Assembly (NCBI RefSeq): GCF_008041945.1
Contig: NZ_VKAD01000003.1
Span: 124,001 to 188,000 of the forward strand
Direction: 5' to 3'
Length of the DNA: 64,000 nucleotides
From: Reinekea thalattae
GTDB lineage: Bacteria; Pseudomonadota; Gammaproteobacteria; Pseudomonadales; Natronospirillaceae
The notes under the pieces are model-generated. The model searched no databases. It saw only the letters and a list, made by a program, of their open reading frames with translations, and was not told the origin of the DNA. Positions within the stretch are counted from its first letter, which is position 1, and each line of letters begins with the position of its first letter. The position numbers were made by a program, and so were the translations under genes. Below are positions 33,984-42,472 of this stretch, piece by piece.

Positions 33984-35462
33984 TCAGTATTGCCAAAATT
34001 TGGGGATAAGCAGCACTAGGATGGTGAGGTATTCCAAACGGCCTAATAACATGGTGAAGGTCAGCAAGGCGGTACCGGCGTCGCTGACCGGAATAAAGTT
34101 ATTGCTCAGCTGGCCAAACGCTGGGCCAACAACATTTAGGCAGGATGCCACAGCGCTAACCGAAGACCACAGGTCTAAACCGGTCATCATTAATGCTATC
34201 GATAGCACAACATTGGAGACAATAACAAAGAGGATAAATGCCAGCGTATTGCGAATAACAGAATCTTCAATGGGGCGGCCTTGGTAGCGTATCGAAAAGA
34301 CGCCGCCAGGGTGAATGAGTCGGCGCACTTCGCGGCGGACTAATTTGAATAAAATAACAATGCGGATGATTTTACTGCCGCCAGCGGTAGAGCCTGCACA
34401 ACCGCCAAAAAAACCACTAACAAGCAACAAAAATAGCGCCGCCAATGGCCAGGCGGTAAAGTTTTCACCGCCAAAGCCGGTACTGGTCATAAACGAGATC
34501 AGGATAAAAAATGCATGATTCAGTGTTCGTAACATCGAAGGATCATGGCTGGCGGTTAAAATAACCGCAAAGATAGCCAAGCCAAGAAACAGCAGAATGC
34601 CAAAGAAAGCGCGCGTTTCTTCATTTTTTAAATAGGGCGAAACTCGTTTAACGCGAAAAAAGTGGTAATGCAGCGCAAAGTTAACTGCGCCGGCAATCAT
34701 AAAAAAATCGCTGATAAGATAGATTAATTCGCTTTCAAAATAGCCCAAGCTGGCATCGTGGGTGGAAAAGCCGCCGGTCGATACGGTCGAAAAGCTGTGG
34801 CTAATGGCATCGAAAAAGCTCATGCCTGCTAGGTAGTAAGCAATAGCACATAATATGGTAATGGCACTGTAGACAATCCATAAGTACTGCGCCGTGTGTA
34901 CGGTACGGGAAACTAATTTGTCGTCTTTCATCGGCCCTGGCACTTCAGCCTTTAATAGCTTCATGCCGCCGACGTTGAGTGTTGGCAAAACCGCGACGAC
35001 AAAAATGACGATACCTAAACCGCCGAGCCACTGCAGAAATTGTCGATACAACAAGAAGCTGTGCGGCATGCTGTCCAGCCCAGTTAACACTGTCGCGCCA
35101 GTGGTTGTTAATGCACTGAAGGACTCAAAAATAGCATCGACTGCCGATACGTGGGTGACTTCAGCAATAGGAATGGCAGCGCAAAAACCGATAATGAGCC
35201 AGGCTAACACGGCAAAAAATGGCGCCGTGCGGCCCTTAATAATGATCGGCTTTTTATGCGAGACGAGCCAAAGAGTAAAAGCCACCGCCAGTAATTGAAT
35301 ACCAGGAACAACAAAGGTGTTTTTTAGATGGTCGGCAAAAACAAACAGCGATAGATAACCAAATACGATAAACACCGTACCGATGATTGCCAGTGGTAAA
35401 ACCGACAATGACACGATGCTGAGCAAATTGAAGGGCGTACGATTCGTGCTAAAACCGACCAT
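33984..35462 (-). CDS. trkH: TrkH family potassium uptake protein
   Basis: This is the membrane subunit of a Trk-type K+ uptake system (492 residues), gated by the cytosolic NAD-binding partner TrkA, which is not in this window. Four pore-loop repeats are visible through their filter segments: SALTTTGATVLTG, HSFSTVSTGGFSTH, SFMTSTGFGGEN and CLNVVGPAFGQL. A GGCAGSTAGGSKIIR loop, conserved in TrkH, precedes a basic helix. The frame is open well upstream, but MVGFSTNRTPFNLLSIVS at 35462 begins the membrane domain and is the likely start. Together with betaine uptake it fits an organism that copes with salt stress. Confidence 0.92.
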   Translation of the reverse strand: MVGFSTNRTPFNLLSIVSLSVLPLAIIGTVFIVFGYLSLFVFADHLKNTFVVPGIQLLAVAFTLWLVSHKKPIIIKGRTAPFFAVLAWLIIGFCAAIPIAEVTHVSAVDAIFESFSALTTTGATVLTGLDSMPHSFLLYRQFLQWLGGLGIVIFVVAVLPTLNVGGMKLLKAEVPGPMKDDKLVSRTVHTAQYLWIVYSAITILCAIAYYLAGMSFFDAISHSFSTVSTGGFSTHDASLGYFESELIYLISDFFMIAGAVNFALHYHFFRVKRVSPYLKNEETRAFFGILLFLGLAIFAVILTASHDPSMLRTLNHAFFILISFMTSTGFGGENFTAWPLAALFLLLVSGFFGGCAGSTAGGSKIIRIVILFKLVRREVRRLIHPGGVFSIRYQGRPIEDSVIRNTLAFILFVIVSNVVLSIALMMTGLDLWSSVSAVASCLNVVGPAFGQLSNNFIPVSDAGTALLTFTMLLGRLEYLTILVLLIPKFWQY

Positions 35463-35539
35463 ATACTTACACCAATGATCTCTCGAACCTAGTTGGGATG
35501 GCGCGGCTCGTTGAGCGTTTTCGTGACTGGAATGAAGGG

Positions 35540-36418
35540 TCAAAAGTGTGCCATGCCTTCTTTGCCATGCCAATAGCCATTGCAATAGGGTGCTGAAGAG
35601 TTTGGTGTTTGCAGCCCAGTATTGCCAGCAATGGCTTGAGCGTAGGCTGTGACGATGCCTTCCATATCGATTTGGCTGGGCGATATGCGAATCGAATCAA
35701 CGCCCATTTCATCTAGGGTCGTAACCTGATCGAGCAAATCAAGGATTAAACCCGACTGAGTTTGAATGCCGTTTAGATTAAATAGGCGCTGTTGTTCACG
35801 GTTATCAACCGCAATGCCAGTAGGGTAGTCGATACAGATTTTTTTGCAGGCATCCTTTTCTCGCTCGTGTGCTCGTGCTGTAAAACAACGAGCAGACAAC
35901 GCCAACGGTAAATAGCCGTGCACCATCACTTCGGTGCGCAGCGGCAGTTGGTGTTGATTAATCTCAGTTAATAATCGTTGTAGCGGTTGCTGCCCCAGCT
36001 CGACCGGCAAAGTCCAATGGCTCATGCCATCGGCCTGTAATTGCTTGAGGCTTTCAATGTTATAGAGGTTTAAATAGGGCCCGCCAATAAAGGTTTTTTG
36101 TTGCTGAAAGCAATATTCTGCCGCCGCCAGATCGTTAGCTTCTATTAAATAGTCGCTGTCTTTGCACAGGCTTTTAATGGCTTTCAGTTCTGACTCTGCC
36201 TCTACCAATGCCAATGTGCTCATGACGACTTCCTTGCCTGCGTCGCTGAGCTGCTCAGCTAGGTTTAGCCAGTCTTCATTACGTAGTTCTCGGCGTTTAG
36301 AGCAGATGGTTTCGCCCAGACAAATTCGATCCACAGGCCATTCTGCTGCCTGCTTATAAAACTGGAAAACGGTTTCTTTCGGCCAGTAAAAAGGAATGGG
36401 TGCCAGAGTAATTTGCAT
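35540..36418 (-). CDS. ubiV: Ubiquinone biosynthesis protein UbiV (U32 peptidase family)
   Basis: This is a [4Fe-4S] protein (292 residues) of the peptidase U32 family. With UbiU it performs the O2-independent hydroxylations of the ubiquinone ring. Four cysteines match the E. coli cluster ligands: C39 (ETICSKRRELR), C178, C191 and C195 (ARCFTARAHEREKDACKKIC). The family block MVHGYLPLALSARC is intact. It lies 57 bp after ubiU on the same strand, so ubiU-ubiV is an operon. Its promoter region holds a perfect FNR box, implying anaerobic induction. No protease activity is expected. Confidence 0.93.
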   Translation of the reverse strand: MQITLAPIPFYWPKETVFQFYKQAAEWPVDRICLGETICSKRRELRNEDWLNLAEQLSDAGKEVVMSTLALVEAESELKAIKSLCKDSDYLIEANDLAAAEYCFQQQKTFIGGPYLNLYNIESLKQLQADGMSHWTLPVELGQQPLQRLLTEINQHQLPLRTEVMVHGYLPLALSARCFTARAHEREKDACKKICIDYPTGIAVDNREQQRLFNLNGIQTQSGLILDLLDQVTTLDEMGVDSIRISPSQIDMEGIVTAYAQAIAGNTGLQTPNSSAPYCNGYWHGKEGMAHF

Positions 36419-36475
36419 ACATAAGTCCAGATCAATAGAGGGTGTTATCGCAATGGCTTGATAAAGCTGAGCGGT

Positions 36476-37471
36476 TTATTGCCAGTTTCGTTCATAAGCG
36501 CCAAGGGTGATTTGCGAGCCTTCGGAGACGGCCAATAATTGTTGCTGCCATTGGCTGTCGACCTTAAAGCTTTCTTGGTGGCTGAGGTAATGGTCAATCG
36601 CCTGTCGCCAAACACGAACCACTTGCGCGACGTAAGCCGGACTGCGCTGACGGCCTTCAATTTTTAATGCCTTAATGCCAGAGGCATGTAGCCGAGGCAA
36701 AATATCCAAAGTATTAAGGCTGGTCGGTTCTTCTAGCACGTGGAATTGCTTGCCCAGTGCCTGAAATCGACCCTTGCAGAGTGTTGGGTAGCCTGCGGTT
36801 TCTGCTTCACTGTATTGGTCGATCAGTACATCGTTTAGCCGCGCTTTGAGCGTTGTGCCATCATTTTGCCAAGCAACGTATTTGGCTGGAGAGCAAGCGC
36901 CGACCGTATTCGGCGATTCGCCGGTCAGGTATGAACTTAAGTAGCAACGGCCTTCGGCCATCACGCAGAGGCTGCCAAAGGCAAACACTTCCAACTCAAC
37001 AGGGCTGCTTTTGGCTAACGCTTCCACTTGCGGTAATGAAAGTACGCGCGGCAACACAGCGCGTTGAATATTAAAATGTCGCTGATAAAACGCCAGTGCC
37101 GCAGCGTTGGTGGCAGAAGCTTGCACCGAAAGATGTAATGTTTGCTCTGGGTGTCGCGTGCTTAGATAACCAAGTACAGCAGGATCGGCTGCGATAATCG
37201 CGTCGGCGCCCAGCTCAACGGCAGAGTCTGCCGCCTGTTGCCATTTGCTCCAGTGTTCGTCGTTGGCGTAAGTGTTGATCGCGACAAAGAGTTTTACACC
37301 CTTGTCTCGCGCCAATTGAAGCGCCTTTTGCGCCGCCTTGTCGTTAAAGTTTAAGCCAGAAAAATGCCGAGCGTTGGTTTCATCTTTGAACCCTAAATAC
37401 ACCGCATCGGCACCGTTTTCTACCGCGGCTTTAAAGGCATTGAGACTACCGGCGGGACAGACAAGCTCCAT
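36476..37471 (-). CDS. ubiU: Ubiquinone biosynthesis protein UbiU (U32 peptidase family)
   Basis: This is the partner of UbiV in oxygen-independent ubiquinone ring hydroxylation. From ATG 37471 (MELVCPAGSLNAFKAAVENG) it is 331 residues, the same as I recall for E. coli UbiU. Cysteines C169, C176, C193 and C232 fall at the positions of the known [4Fe-4S] ligands (FGSLCVMAEGRCYLSSYL, GACSPAKY, YPTLCKGRF). The frame is open upstream to 37537, but the upstream residues do not belong to the family. A TACACT -10 element (37497-37502, read on the minus strand) places the FNR box near -41. Confidence 0.94.
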   Translation of the reverse strand: MELVCPAGSLNAFKAAVENGADAVYLGFKDETNARHFSGLNFNDKAAQKALQLARDKGVKLFVAINTYANDEHWSKWQQAADSAVELGADAIIAADPAVLGYLSTRHPEQTLHLSVQASATNAAALAFYQRHFNIQRAVLPRVLSLPQVEALAKSSPVELEVFAFGSLCVMAEGRCYLSSYLTGESPNTVGACSPAKYVAWQNDGTTLKARLNDVLIDQYSEAETAGYPTLCKGRFQALGKQFHVLEEPTSLNTLDILPRLHASGIKALKIEGRQRSPAYVAQVVRVWRQAIDHYLSHQESFKVDSQWQQQLLAVSEGSQITLGAYERNWQ

Positions 37472-37523
37472 ACTGTTGGCTCCAAAAAAACAGCAGAGTG
37501 TAGTCCGCTTGGTTGGCCGTGCA

Positions 37524-37537
37524 TTGATGAATATCAA
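37524..37537. promoter_or_regulatory. Perfect FNR/Anr binding site between ubiU and ubiT
   Basis: TTGATGAATATCAA matches the TTGAT-N4-ATCAA consensus exactly and is palindromic. It is centred at 37530.5 in the divergent ubiU-ubiT promoter region. Leftward, a TACACT -10 (37497-37502) puts it near -41 of ubiUV. Rightward, TATTAT (37580-37585) puts it near -61 of ubiT. These are the two classical FNR activation positions. Confidence 0.85.
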
Positions 37538-37622
37538 TGTCGCTCGGGGCCAGAGCCCGTAGTGTCGCGTTTTTATCGCTATTATTTATTGTAATTATTT
37601 ATTGAAATTAAGAGTCTACCGA

Positions 37623-38201
37623 ATGATCTTGAACCGAATACCTTCGCCGAAACAATGCTTAGACAACGCAAAAGATGCATTAGCACCCAGCGTGCATCGT
37701 CTAGCAATACAGACTAAACCACTCGAAAAAAGCCTACTCGCCAGCAGCTGGCTGTTTGCCAAATTACCGCAACCATTGCAGGCTAAGTTGTTGGCTCGGC
37801 TACTGAACCAAGCATTGGCGGAGCAAATCGATAACGGCGAACTCGACTTTTTAGCCCAGCGTTGTTGCGCCATTGAATTAAAAGACGAATCAAAAGACAA
37901 CCAACAGCGTTGGCACATTGGCTTTGCTGAACAGGCTTTAATTGTAGATGCCAGCTTGCAACCCGATGTCACCATCAGTGCAACAGCCGCCGCTTTTTTG
38001 AGTTTGGTCAGCCAAAGCGTTGACCCTGACACGCTGTTTTTTCAGCGCCAGCTAGCCATCGAAGGCGATGTTGAAATGGGTTTAACCATTAAGAATTTGC
38101 TCGATGCACTCGATGAAGATGAGTTGCCAAAAGCTTGGCAAGCGATGATCAAGCAGTTACGTCGGCTGGTGGCGTTTGAGTCCGCTGTGGGTATTGGTTA
38201 G
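37623..38201 (+). CDS. ubiT: Ubiquinone biosynthesis accessory protein UbiT (SCP2 domain)
   Basis: This is an SCP2 sterol-carrier-like lipid-binding protein (192 residues) that assists anaerobic ubiquinone synthesis with UbiU and UbiV. The C-terminal SCP2 fold is visible: RWHIGFAEQALIVDASLQPD, then TISATAAAFLSLVSQSVDPD and FFQRQLAIEGDVEMGLTIKN. The last block, with GDVEMGLTIKNLLD, is characteristic of YhbT/UbiT. ATG 37623 is favoured (AAGAG about 9 nt upstream) over TTG 37602. It is divergent from ubiUV, as in E. coli, across a gap with an FNR box. Its last 4 bp overlap the convergent ppiC stop. Confidence 0.9.
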   Translation: MILNRIPSPKQCLDNAKDALAPSVHRLAIQTKPLEKSLLASSWLFAKLPQPLQAKLLARLLNQALAEQIDNGELDFLAQRCCAIELKDESKDNQQRWHIGFAEQALIVDASLQPDVTISATAAAFLSLVSQSVDPDTLFFQRQLAIEGDVEMGLTIKNLLDALDEDELPKAWQAMIKQLRRLVAFESAVGIG

Positions 38202-38479
38202 TTACGAAAAATGGTCTGGATAATATGAAAACCGAATTTGGTTTTTACTGGGCCGTGAATATCGAGCACCTTCTTTTTAAAGACTACATCGTCGAATGCT
38301 TTCACCATATCGCCACGGCGAAACTCGCCAAGGTCGCCGCCCTTTTTAGCTGAAGGGCAGGTGGAATACTGCTTAGCCAGTTTGCCAAAATCTTGGCCTT
38401 TGTTGAGTTTGGCTAAAATCTCTTCAGCTTGCTCTTTGCTTTTAACCAGAATGTGTCGGGCGCAGGCGGTGTTTGCCAT
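38198..38479 (-). CDS. ppiC: Peptidyl-prolyl cis-trans isomerase, parvulin type (PpiC)
   Basis: This is a single-domain cytoplasmic parvulin (93 residues), the same length as E. coli PpiC, that isomerises X-Pro bonds. The family pattern is complete: ARHILVKSKEQAEEIL, then FGKLAKQYSTCPSAKKGGDL, GEFRRGDMVKAFDDVVF and a final TKFGFHIIQ. The conserved catalytic-site residues His9, Cys41 and His86-type positions are present. There is no signal peptide. The gene converges on ubiT with a 4-bp overlap of stop codons, leaving no room for an intergenic terminator. Confidence 0.95.
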   Translation of the reverse strand: MANTACARHILVKSKEQAEEILAKLNKGQDFGKLAKQYSTCPSAKKGGDLGEFRRGDMVKAFDDVVFKKKVLDIHGPVKTKFGFHIIQTIFRN

Positions 38480-38499
38480 GAAGCTTGAGTCCTTGTTAT

Positions 38500-39849
38500 T
38501 TAGATCGGAAAGTTGTCATCGCTTTTTTGTTCAACACGGCGAAAGCGAATGGTGTTGGCCGGTGCCGAAGGCGAAATATCGGCAAGCGTTTCAATCCAGC
38601 TGATCAGGCGTTTTAATGCGCCCTGTTGTTTTTGATGGAACAAATAGGCGCGTTGGCCGTAGGTGTCGCGTAGGTCTTTCGATTGCAGCAAGCCAGTGAG
38701 TCGGCTCAGTAAATCTTCGTTGCCGTGTGTGATGATCACCGCCTGTTCACTGTGCATGGCTTCAACAATCGATTGGAAGTTGACGTAGTGCTCGCCCATT
38801 AACACCGGTTTTGCCAGTGCTGCTGGTTCAACTGGGTTATGGCCACCGCCCGTTTCGAGCAGGGTGTTGCCAATAAAGGCGGCGTCTGCCAAACCGAAAA
38901 AAGTCATCATCTCGCCCAGAGTATCGATTAAAAATACCGATTGATCGGCGCTCGGAATTTGCTCGTGTGAGCGGCGCGCAAACTCTAAATGGTTATTGTA
39001 AAGCAGGCCACCAACGGCATCGGCGCGTTCAGGGTGACGCGGTACCAAAATCATCAATACGTCAGGGATTTTAACCCGTAGCTTGGCTTGGATGGCAATG
39101 AGCTGTTCTTCTTCACCAACATGAGTGCTGGCGGCAATCCAGATTGGGCGGTTGCCGAGTTGCTGTTTTAATTTTTTAGTTTCCAGTGCTGCCTCTGGGT
39201 CGAGCGAGATATCGAACTTAATCGAACCGGTGACTTGCAGCTTTTTCTCGTCGAAGCCCAATTCAATAAAGCGGTTGGCATCGGGCGTGTGTTGCGCCGC
39301 GATGGCGGTTAATTTATTCAGCATTGGCTCTGTCAGTGCGCTAAAACGCTGATAGCCCTTTTTCGATTTTTCAGACAGCCGGGCGTTAGCTAAAAGCACC
39401 GGCACCTGTTGCTTATGGCAAGCATGAATTAGGTTGGGCCAAAGTTCGGTTTCGATAATCACCAGCATGCGCGGCTTCAGCTGCTTCACCAGTCGGCTTT
39501 GAATGTAGCTGATATCCCACGGCAAATAGGCGTGATAAACCGACTGACCAAACAGTTTATGCACGGTTTGCGAGCCGGTCGGAGTGGTCGAACTGATCAC
39601 GATAGCAATGCCCGGGTGTTTCTGTTGCCATTGCTGCACTAGGTTTTGCGCGGCAATGGTTTCGCCGACGCTGACGGCGTGAATCCATAAGCAGCCGGTT
39701 GGAATTTCTGGCCAATGACCGAGCCGTTCAGACCAACGCTTGCGGTAGTCTGGCAGGTTGCGGCCCTTGCGCCAAAGGCGAATGAAAACTAAGGGTGTTA
39801 GGAGCCAACAAAGAAGTGAGTAGCCACTTAGGGCGAGACGTTGTTTCAT
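38500..39849 (-). CDS. waaA: 3-deoxy-D-manno-octulosonic acid transferase WaaA
   Basis: This is a membrane-anchored glycosyltransferase (449 residues) that adds Kdo to lipid IVA during lipopolysaccharide synthesis at the inner membrane. An N-terminal hydrophobic anchor (about 8-25) precedes the GT-B fold. WIHAVSVGETIAAQNLVQ carries the catalytic Glu of the family. Further blocks are VIETELWPNLIHACH, LANARLSEKSKKGYQRF, RHPERADAVGGLL and FIGNTLLETGGGHNPVEPA, the last being the CMP-Kdo-binding signature. It starts 3 bp from the hemW stop and is likely transcribed with hemW and rdgB. The tail after about residue 420 is slightly longer than in E. coli (425 residues). Confidence 0.95.
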   Translation of the reverse strand: MKQRLALSGYSLLCWLLTPLVFIRLWRKGRNLPDYRKRWSERLGHWPEIPTGCLWIHAVSVGETIAAQNLVQQWQQKHPGIAIVISSTTPTGSQTVHKLFGQSVYHAYLPWDISYIQSRLVKQLKPRMLVIIETELWPNLIHACHKQQVPVLLANARLSEKSKKGYQRFSALTEPMLNKLTAIAAQHTPDANRFIELGFDEKKLQVTGSIKFDISLDPEAALETKKLKQQLGNRPIWIAASTHVGEEEQLIAIQAKLRVKIPDVLMILVPRHPERADAVGGLLYNNHLEFARRSHEQIPSADQSVFLIDTLGEMMTFFGLADAAFIGNTLLETGGGHNPVEPAALAKPVLMGEHYVNFQSIVEAMHSEQAVIITHGNEDLLSRLTGLLQSKDLRDTYGQRAYLFHQKQQGALKRLISWIETLADISPSAPANTIRFRRVEQKSDDNFPI

Positions 39850-39852
39850 AAT

Positions 39853-41031
39853 TTACTCCAGCCAGCACGCCAATACTTCGTTTAAGTATAGGTAACCTTT
39901 GGTGGTTGTGACGATAGAATTGCTCTGCCAGTCTATAAAACCCTTTTCTTGTAGCAGTTGCAAGGTCGGTTCTATGTGCGCCAGTGGTACCGAGGTAAAG
40001 TTAATAAAGTCGGCCAAGTCGGTGCTTTCGCGCAAGCGAAGGCTATTCATAAAGTAGTCGAACGGGCGGTCTTCTAAAGGCACGCTTTCTTCAAGGCGAA
40101 CCAGCGGCTTTTGCTGATTGAGGTAATCACGCGGTAAGCGAGTTTTTCGCGTCCGTGTGATGTGCAGTTCATCTGCTTGCCAATGACTGTATTTACCGTG
40201 GGCTCCCGGGCCAATGCCTAGATAGTCACCATAGCGCCAGTAGTTCAGGTTGTGTCGACATTGGCGCTGTTGTTTGGCGTAGGCAGAAACTTCATATTGG
40301 TTATAGCCTGCTTCGGCCAGCCGTTCTTGTCCTGCTTGTTGGATTTCCCAGAGCCGATCGTCGTCTGGAATCGCCGGTGGCTTGTTATAAAACTCGGTGT
40401 TTGCTTCGATGGTAAGTTGGTACCAACTCAGGTGTTCTGGTGCTAGCTCAATAGCGCTGTTGAGATCGGCTAATGCCTGCTGCAAGGTTTGCTCCGGCAA
40501 GCCATGCATTAGATCGAGATTTATGTTGTCGAAGCCTGCTTCGCGCGCCAGTGCAAATGCTGTTTTGGCTTCATCGGCGGAATGAATGCGGCCCAGTACT
40601 TTAAGGTGATCATCATTAAAACTTTGGATACCCATCGAAAGTCGATTAACTCCGGCCTTGCGATAACCAATAAAGCGATCGGCTTCTACTGTACCCGGGT
40701 TTGCTTCGAGGGTGATTTCAGCACCGTCGCTAAAGCCGACATGCTGCGCCAACAATTCAATGATGCGGCCGATGGCCTGCGCACTTAATAAGCTCGGCGT
40801 ACCGCCGCCAAAAAACAATGACTCAATCTTTCGCCCTTGAGCTAAGCCTGCATCCTGTTTGATGTCTTGTTCGATGCGTTGTAAGAACTCAGCCTCGGGA
40901 ATATTGTCTGCATCGGCGGCATGCGAATTGAAATCGCAGTACGGGCATTTACGAACACACCAAGGCACATGCACATAGGCTGAAAGTTTTGGCAATTCAG
41001 CCGTTGCTTGCGTGGTTAATTCAAAGCTCAA
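39853..41031 (-). CDS. hemW: Radical SAM heme chaperone HemW
   Basis: This is a HemN-like radical SAM protein (392 residues) now regarded as a heme chaperone rather than an oxidase. The Fe-S cysteines are C25, C29 and C32 in WCVRKCPYCDFNSH. The lack of the additional upstream N-terminal segment distinguishes it from HemN. SLFFGGGTPSLLS, EITLEANPGTVE and RLSMGIQSFNDDHLKVLGR are family blocks. GIGPGAHGKYS and a C-terminal HemN domain follow. Its start overlaps the rdgB stop by 4 bp. The rdgB-hemW pairing is conserved in Pseudomonas and E. coli. Confidence 0.95.
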   Translation of the reverse strand: MSFELTTQATAELPKLSAYVHVPWCVRKCPYCDFNSHAADADNIPEAEFLQRIEQDIKQDAGLAQGRKIESLFFGGGTPSLLSAQAIGRIIELLAQHVGFSDGAEITLEANPGTVEADRFIGYRKAGVNRLSMGIQSFNDDHLKVLGRIHSADEAKTAFALAREAGFDNINLDLMHGLPEQTLQQALADLNSAIELAPEHLSWYQLTIEANTEFYNKPPAIPDDDRLWEIQQAGQERLAEAGYNQYEVSAYAKQQRQCRHNLNYWRYGDYLGIGPGAHGKYSHWQADELHITRTRKTRLPRDYLNQQKPLVRLEESVPLEDRPFDYFMNSLRLRESTDLADFINFTSVPLAHIEPTLQLLQEKGFIDWQSNSIVTTTKGYLYLNEVLACWLE

Positions 41032-41642
41032 AGTAGGGTTTCCATCTTGGCTTTGAATTGTCGTACCGCCTGACCGCGATGACTGAGTTGGTTCTTGCGT
41101 TCTTTGCTTAACTCAGCAGAGCTGCATTGCTCGCTTTCGACCCAAAAAATAGGATCATAGCCAAAACCATTTTCGCCGCGCGCTGCTTCCAGCAAAGTAC
41201 CTTGCCAAGTGCCTTGAATAATAATCGGCGTTGGGTCTAGCTCATGGCGAACAAAGGCCAGCACGCAATGAAAACGAGCGATGCGCTGCTCCGGCGCGAC
41301 GCCTTTCATTTGCTCTAATACGAGGTTGAGGTTGGCTAAATCACCAGCTTCACCGCCGTTCATCTGCGAATAGCGCGCGCTGTAAATACCTGGCGCGCCC
41401 TTTAAGAAGTCTACTTCTAGACCGGAATCATCAGATAAAGCCGGAAGTCCGGTAGCTTTGGCGGCATGGCGAGCCTTAATAATGGCGTTCTCGATAAAGC
41501 TGAGGCCGTCTTCAACCGCGTCTTCGACACCGAATTCACGTTGCGCTTTGATCTCGATGTTCATCGGTGCAAGCAATTCATTAAACTCTTTTAACTTTCC
41601 GGCGTTATTCGAGGCGAGTACCCACTGGCGCTGACAATACAT
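41028..41642 (-). CDS. rdgB: Non-canonical purine NTP pyrophosphatase RdgB/HAM1
   Basis: This house-cleaning enzyme hydrolyses dITP, ITP and XTP to monophosphates, keeping deaminated purines out of DNA. From ATG 41642 it has 204 residues. The N-terminal VLASNNAGKLKEFNELL holds the substrate-binding SxNxxK motif. ALSDDSGLEVDFLKGAPGIYSARYS contains the catalytic DDSG and the following HAM1 block. FGYDPIFWV and a final LSHRGQA are also diagnostic. GAGAGGA lies 7 nt before ATG 41642; the frame is open upstream, where it would collide with comF. It is coupled to hemW by overlap. Confidence 0.95.
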   Translation of the reverse strand: MYCQRQWVLASNNAGKLKEFNELLAPMNIEIKAQREFGVEDAVEDGLSFIENAIIKARHAAKATGLPALSDDSGLEVDFLKGAPGIYSARYSQMNGGEAGDLANLNLVLEQMKGVAPEQRIARFHCVLAFVRHELDPTPIIIQGTWQGTLLEAARGENGFGYDPIFWVESEQCSSAELSKERKNQLSHRGQAVRQFKAKMETLL

Positions 41643-41719
41643 GTAAAAATCCTCTCGCTGCGCGTTGGCGCAGAGTTGTGAATGGTCATTTACCAGACCT
41701 AGGTTTGATAAAAAGGGCG

Positions 41720-42409
41720 CTATTGTAATGGTGTCCGCGCCAATGCCCAAACATCAATTTGCTCGGCGCCTGATTTTGCCAACAGACGAGCAATTTCGTT
41801 CACCGTTGCACCTGAGGTATAAACATCATCGACAATGGCAATATGGCGTGGCGGCTTCTCTGCCACCGTAAAGGCACCTTTTAATGCGAGGCGGCGTTGT
41901 TTTTTTGTTAAACCTTCTAGCGATTCGGTTGCCATGCTGCGCTTTAAACCCCGCCAAACCGCAAGTTGGTAATGCTTAGCAAAGTAGTCAGTTAGCCACT
42001 GTGCCTGATTAAAACCCTTTTTAAATTGCCGCCGATGATGCATCGGCACAGCCACCAAAGCCTCGGGTAAAACATAGGTTGAGTGAGTGGATTGCTCAAA
42101 ATGCTCTATCCAAGCCGCGGCTAAAGCACGCCCAGCGGCGAAGTCGGCTTGGTATTTAAAACGATGAATGAGGTAGCGGCTTAAATCTTGAAAGTGCCAC
42201 GCAATTCGGCTGTGTTGCCAAACGGGCGGTTTTTTTAGGCATTGTCCACAGATTAAATCGAAACAGTCTGGTTCACTGCAGCGAGGGCAAGGTGAATTAA
42301 TGACAGCAAGATAACTGTGGCACACCTCGCACAATAAGCCTTGCGGTGAACTTTGTAAGCAGGCTGGGCACAACAGCGGTAATCGTGACAACAGAGCGTC
42401 CTTGCTCAT
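41720..42409 (-). CDS. comF: ComF family phosphoribosyltransferase-like protein
   Basis: This 229-residue protein has an N-terminal zinc-binding region (CPACLQSS, CEVCHSYL, CPRCSEPDC, CGQC) and a C-terminal phosphoribosyltransferase-like domain. The PRPP-loop VAIVDDVYTSGATVNE (about 192-207) is clear. The family includes ComF, needed for DNA uptake in Haemophilus and Bacillus, and GntX. In organisms with type IV pili such as this one (pilT is nearby), a role in natural competence is possible but not shown. It precedes rdgB by about 77 bp on the same strand. Confidence 0.9.
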   Translation of the reverse strand: MSKDALLSRLPLLCPACLQSSPQGLLCEVCHSYLAVINSPCPRCSEPDCFDLICGQCLKKPPVWQHSRIAWHFQDLSRYLIHRFKYQADFAAGRALAAAWIEHFEQSTHSTYVLPEALVAVPMHHRRQFKKGFNQAQWLTDYFAKHYQLAVWRGLKRSMATESLEGLTKKQRRLALKGAFTVAEKPPRHIAIVDDVYTSGATVNEIARLLAKSGAEQIDVWALARTPLQ

Positions 42410-42472
42410 CAGTACTGTCCTTTGTGAAGGTTCTTGCTGCTATCTTTCAAACAGCAGAATTAGATGTAATCG

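Noticed and set aside
34894-35298. 134-codon + strand frame inside trkH
   Set aside because: Antisense shadow of a membrane gene (Thr/Lys/Pro-rich), without ribosome-binding site.
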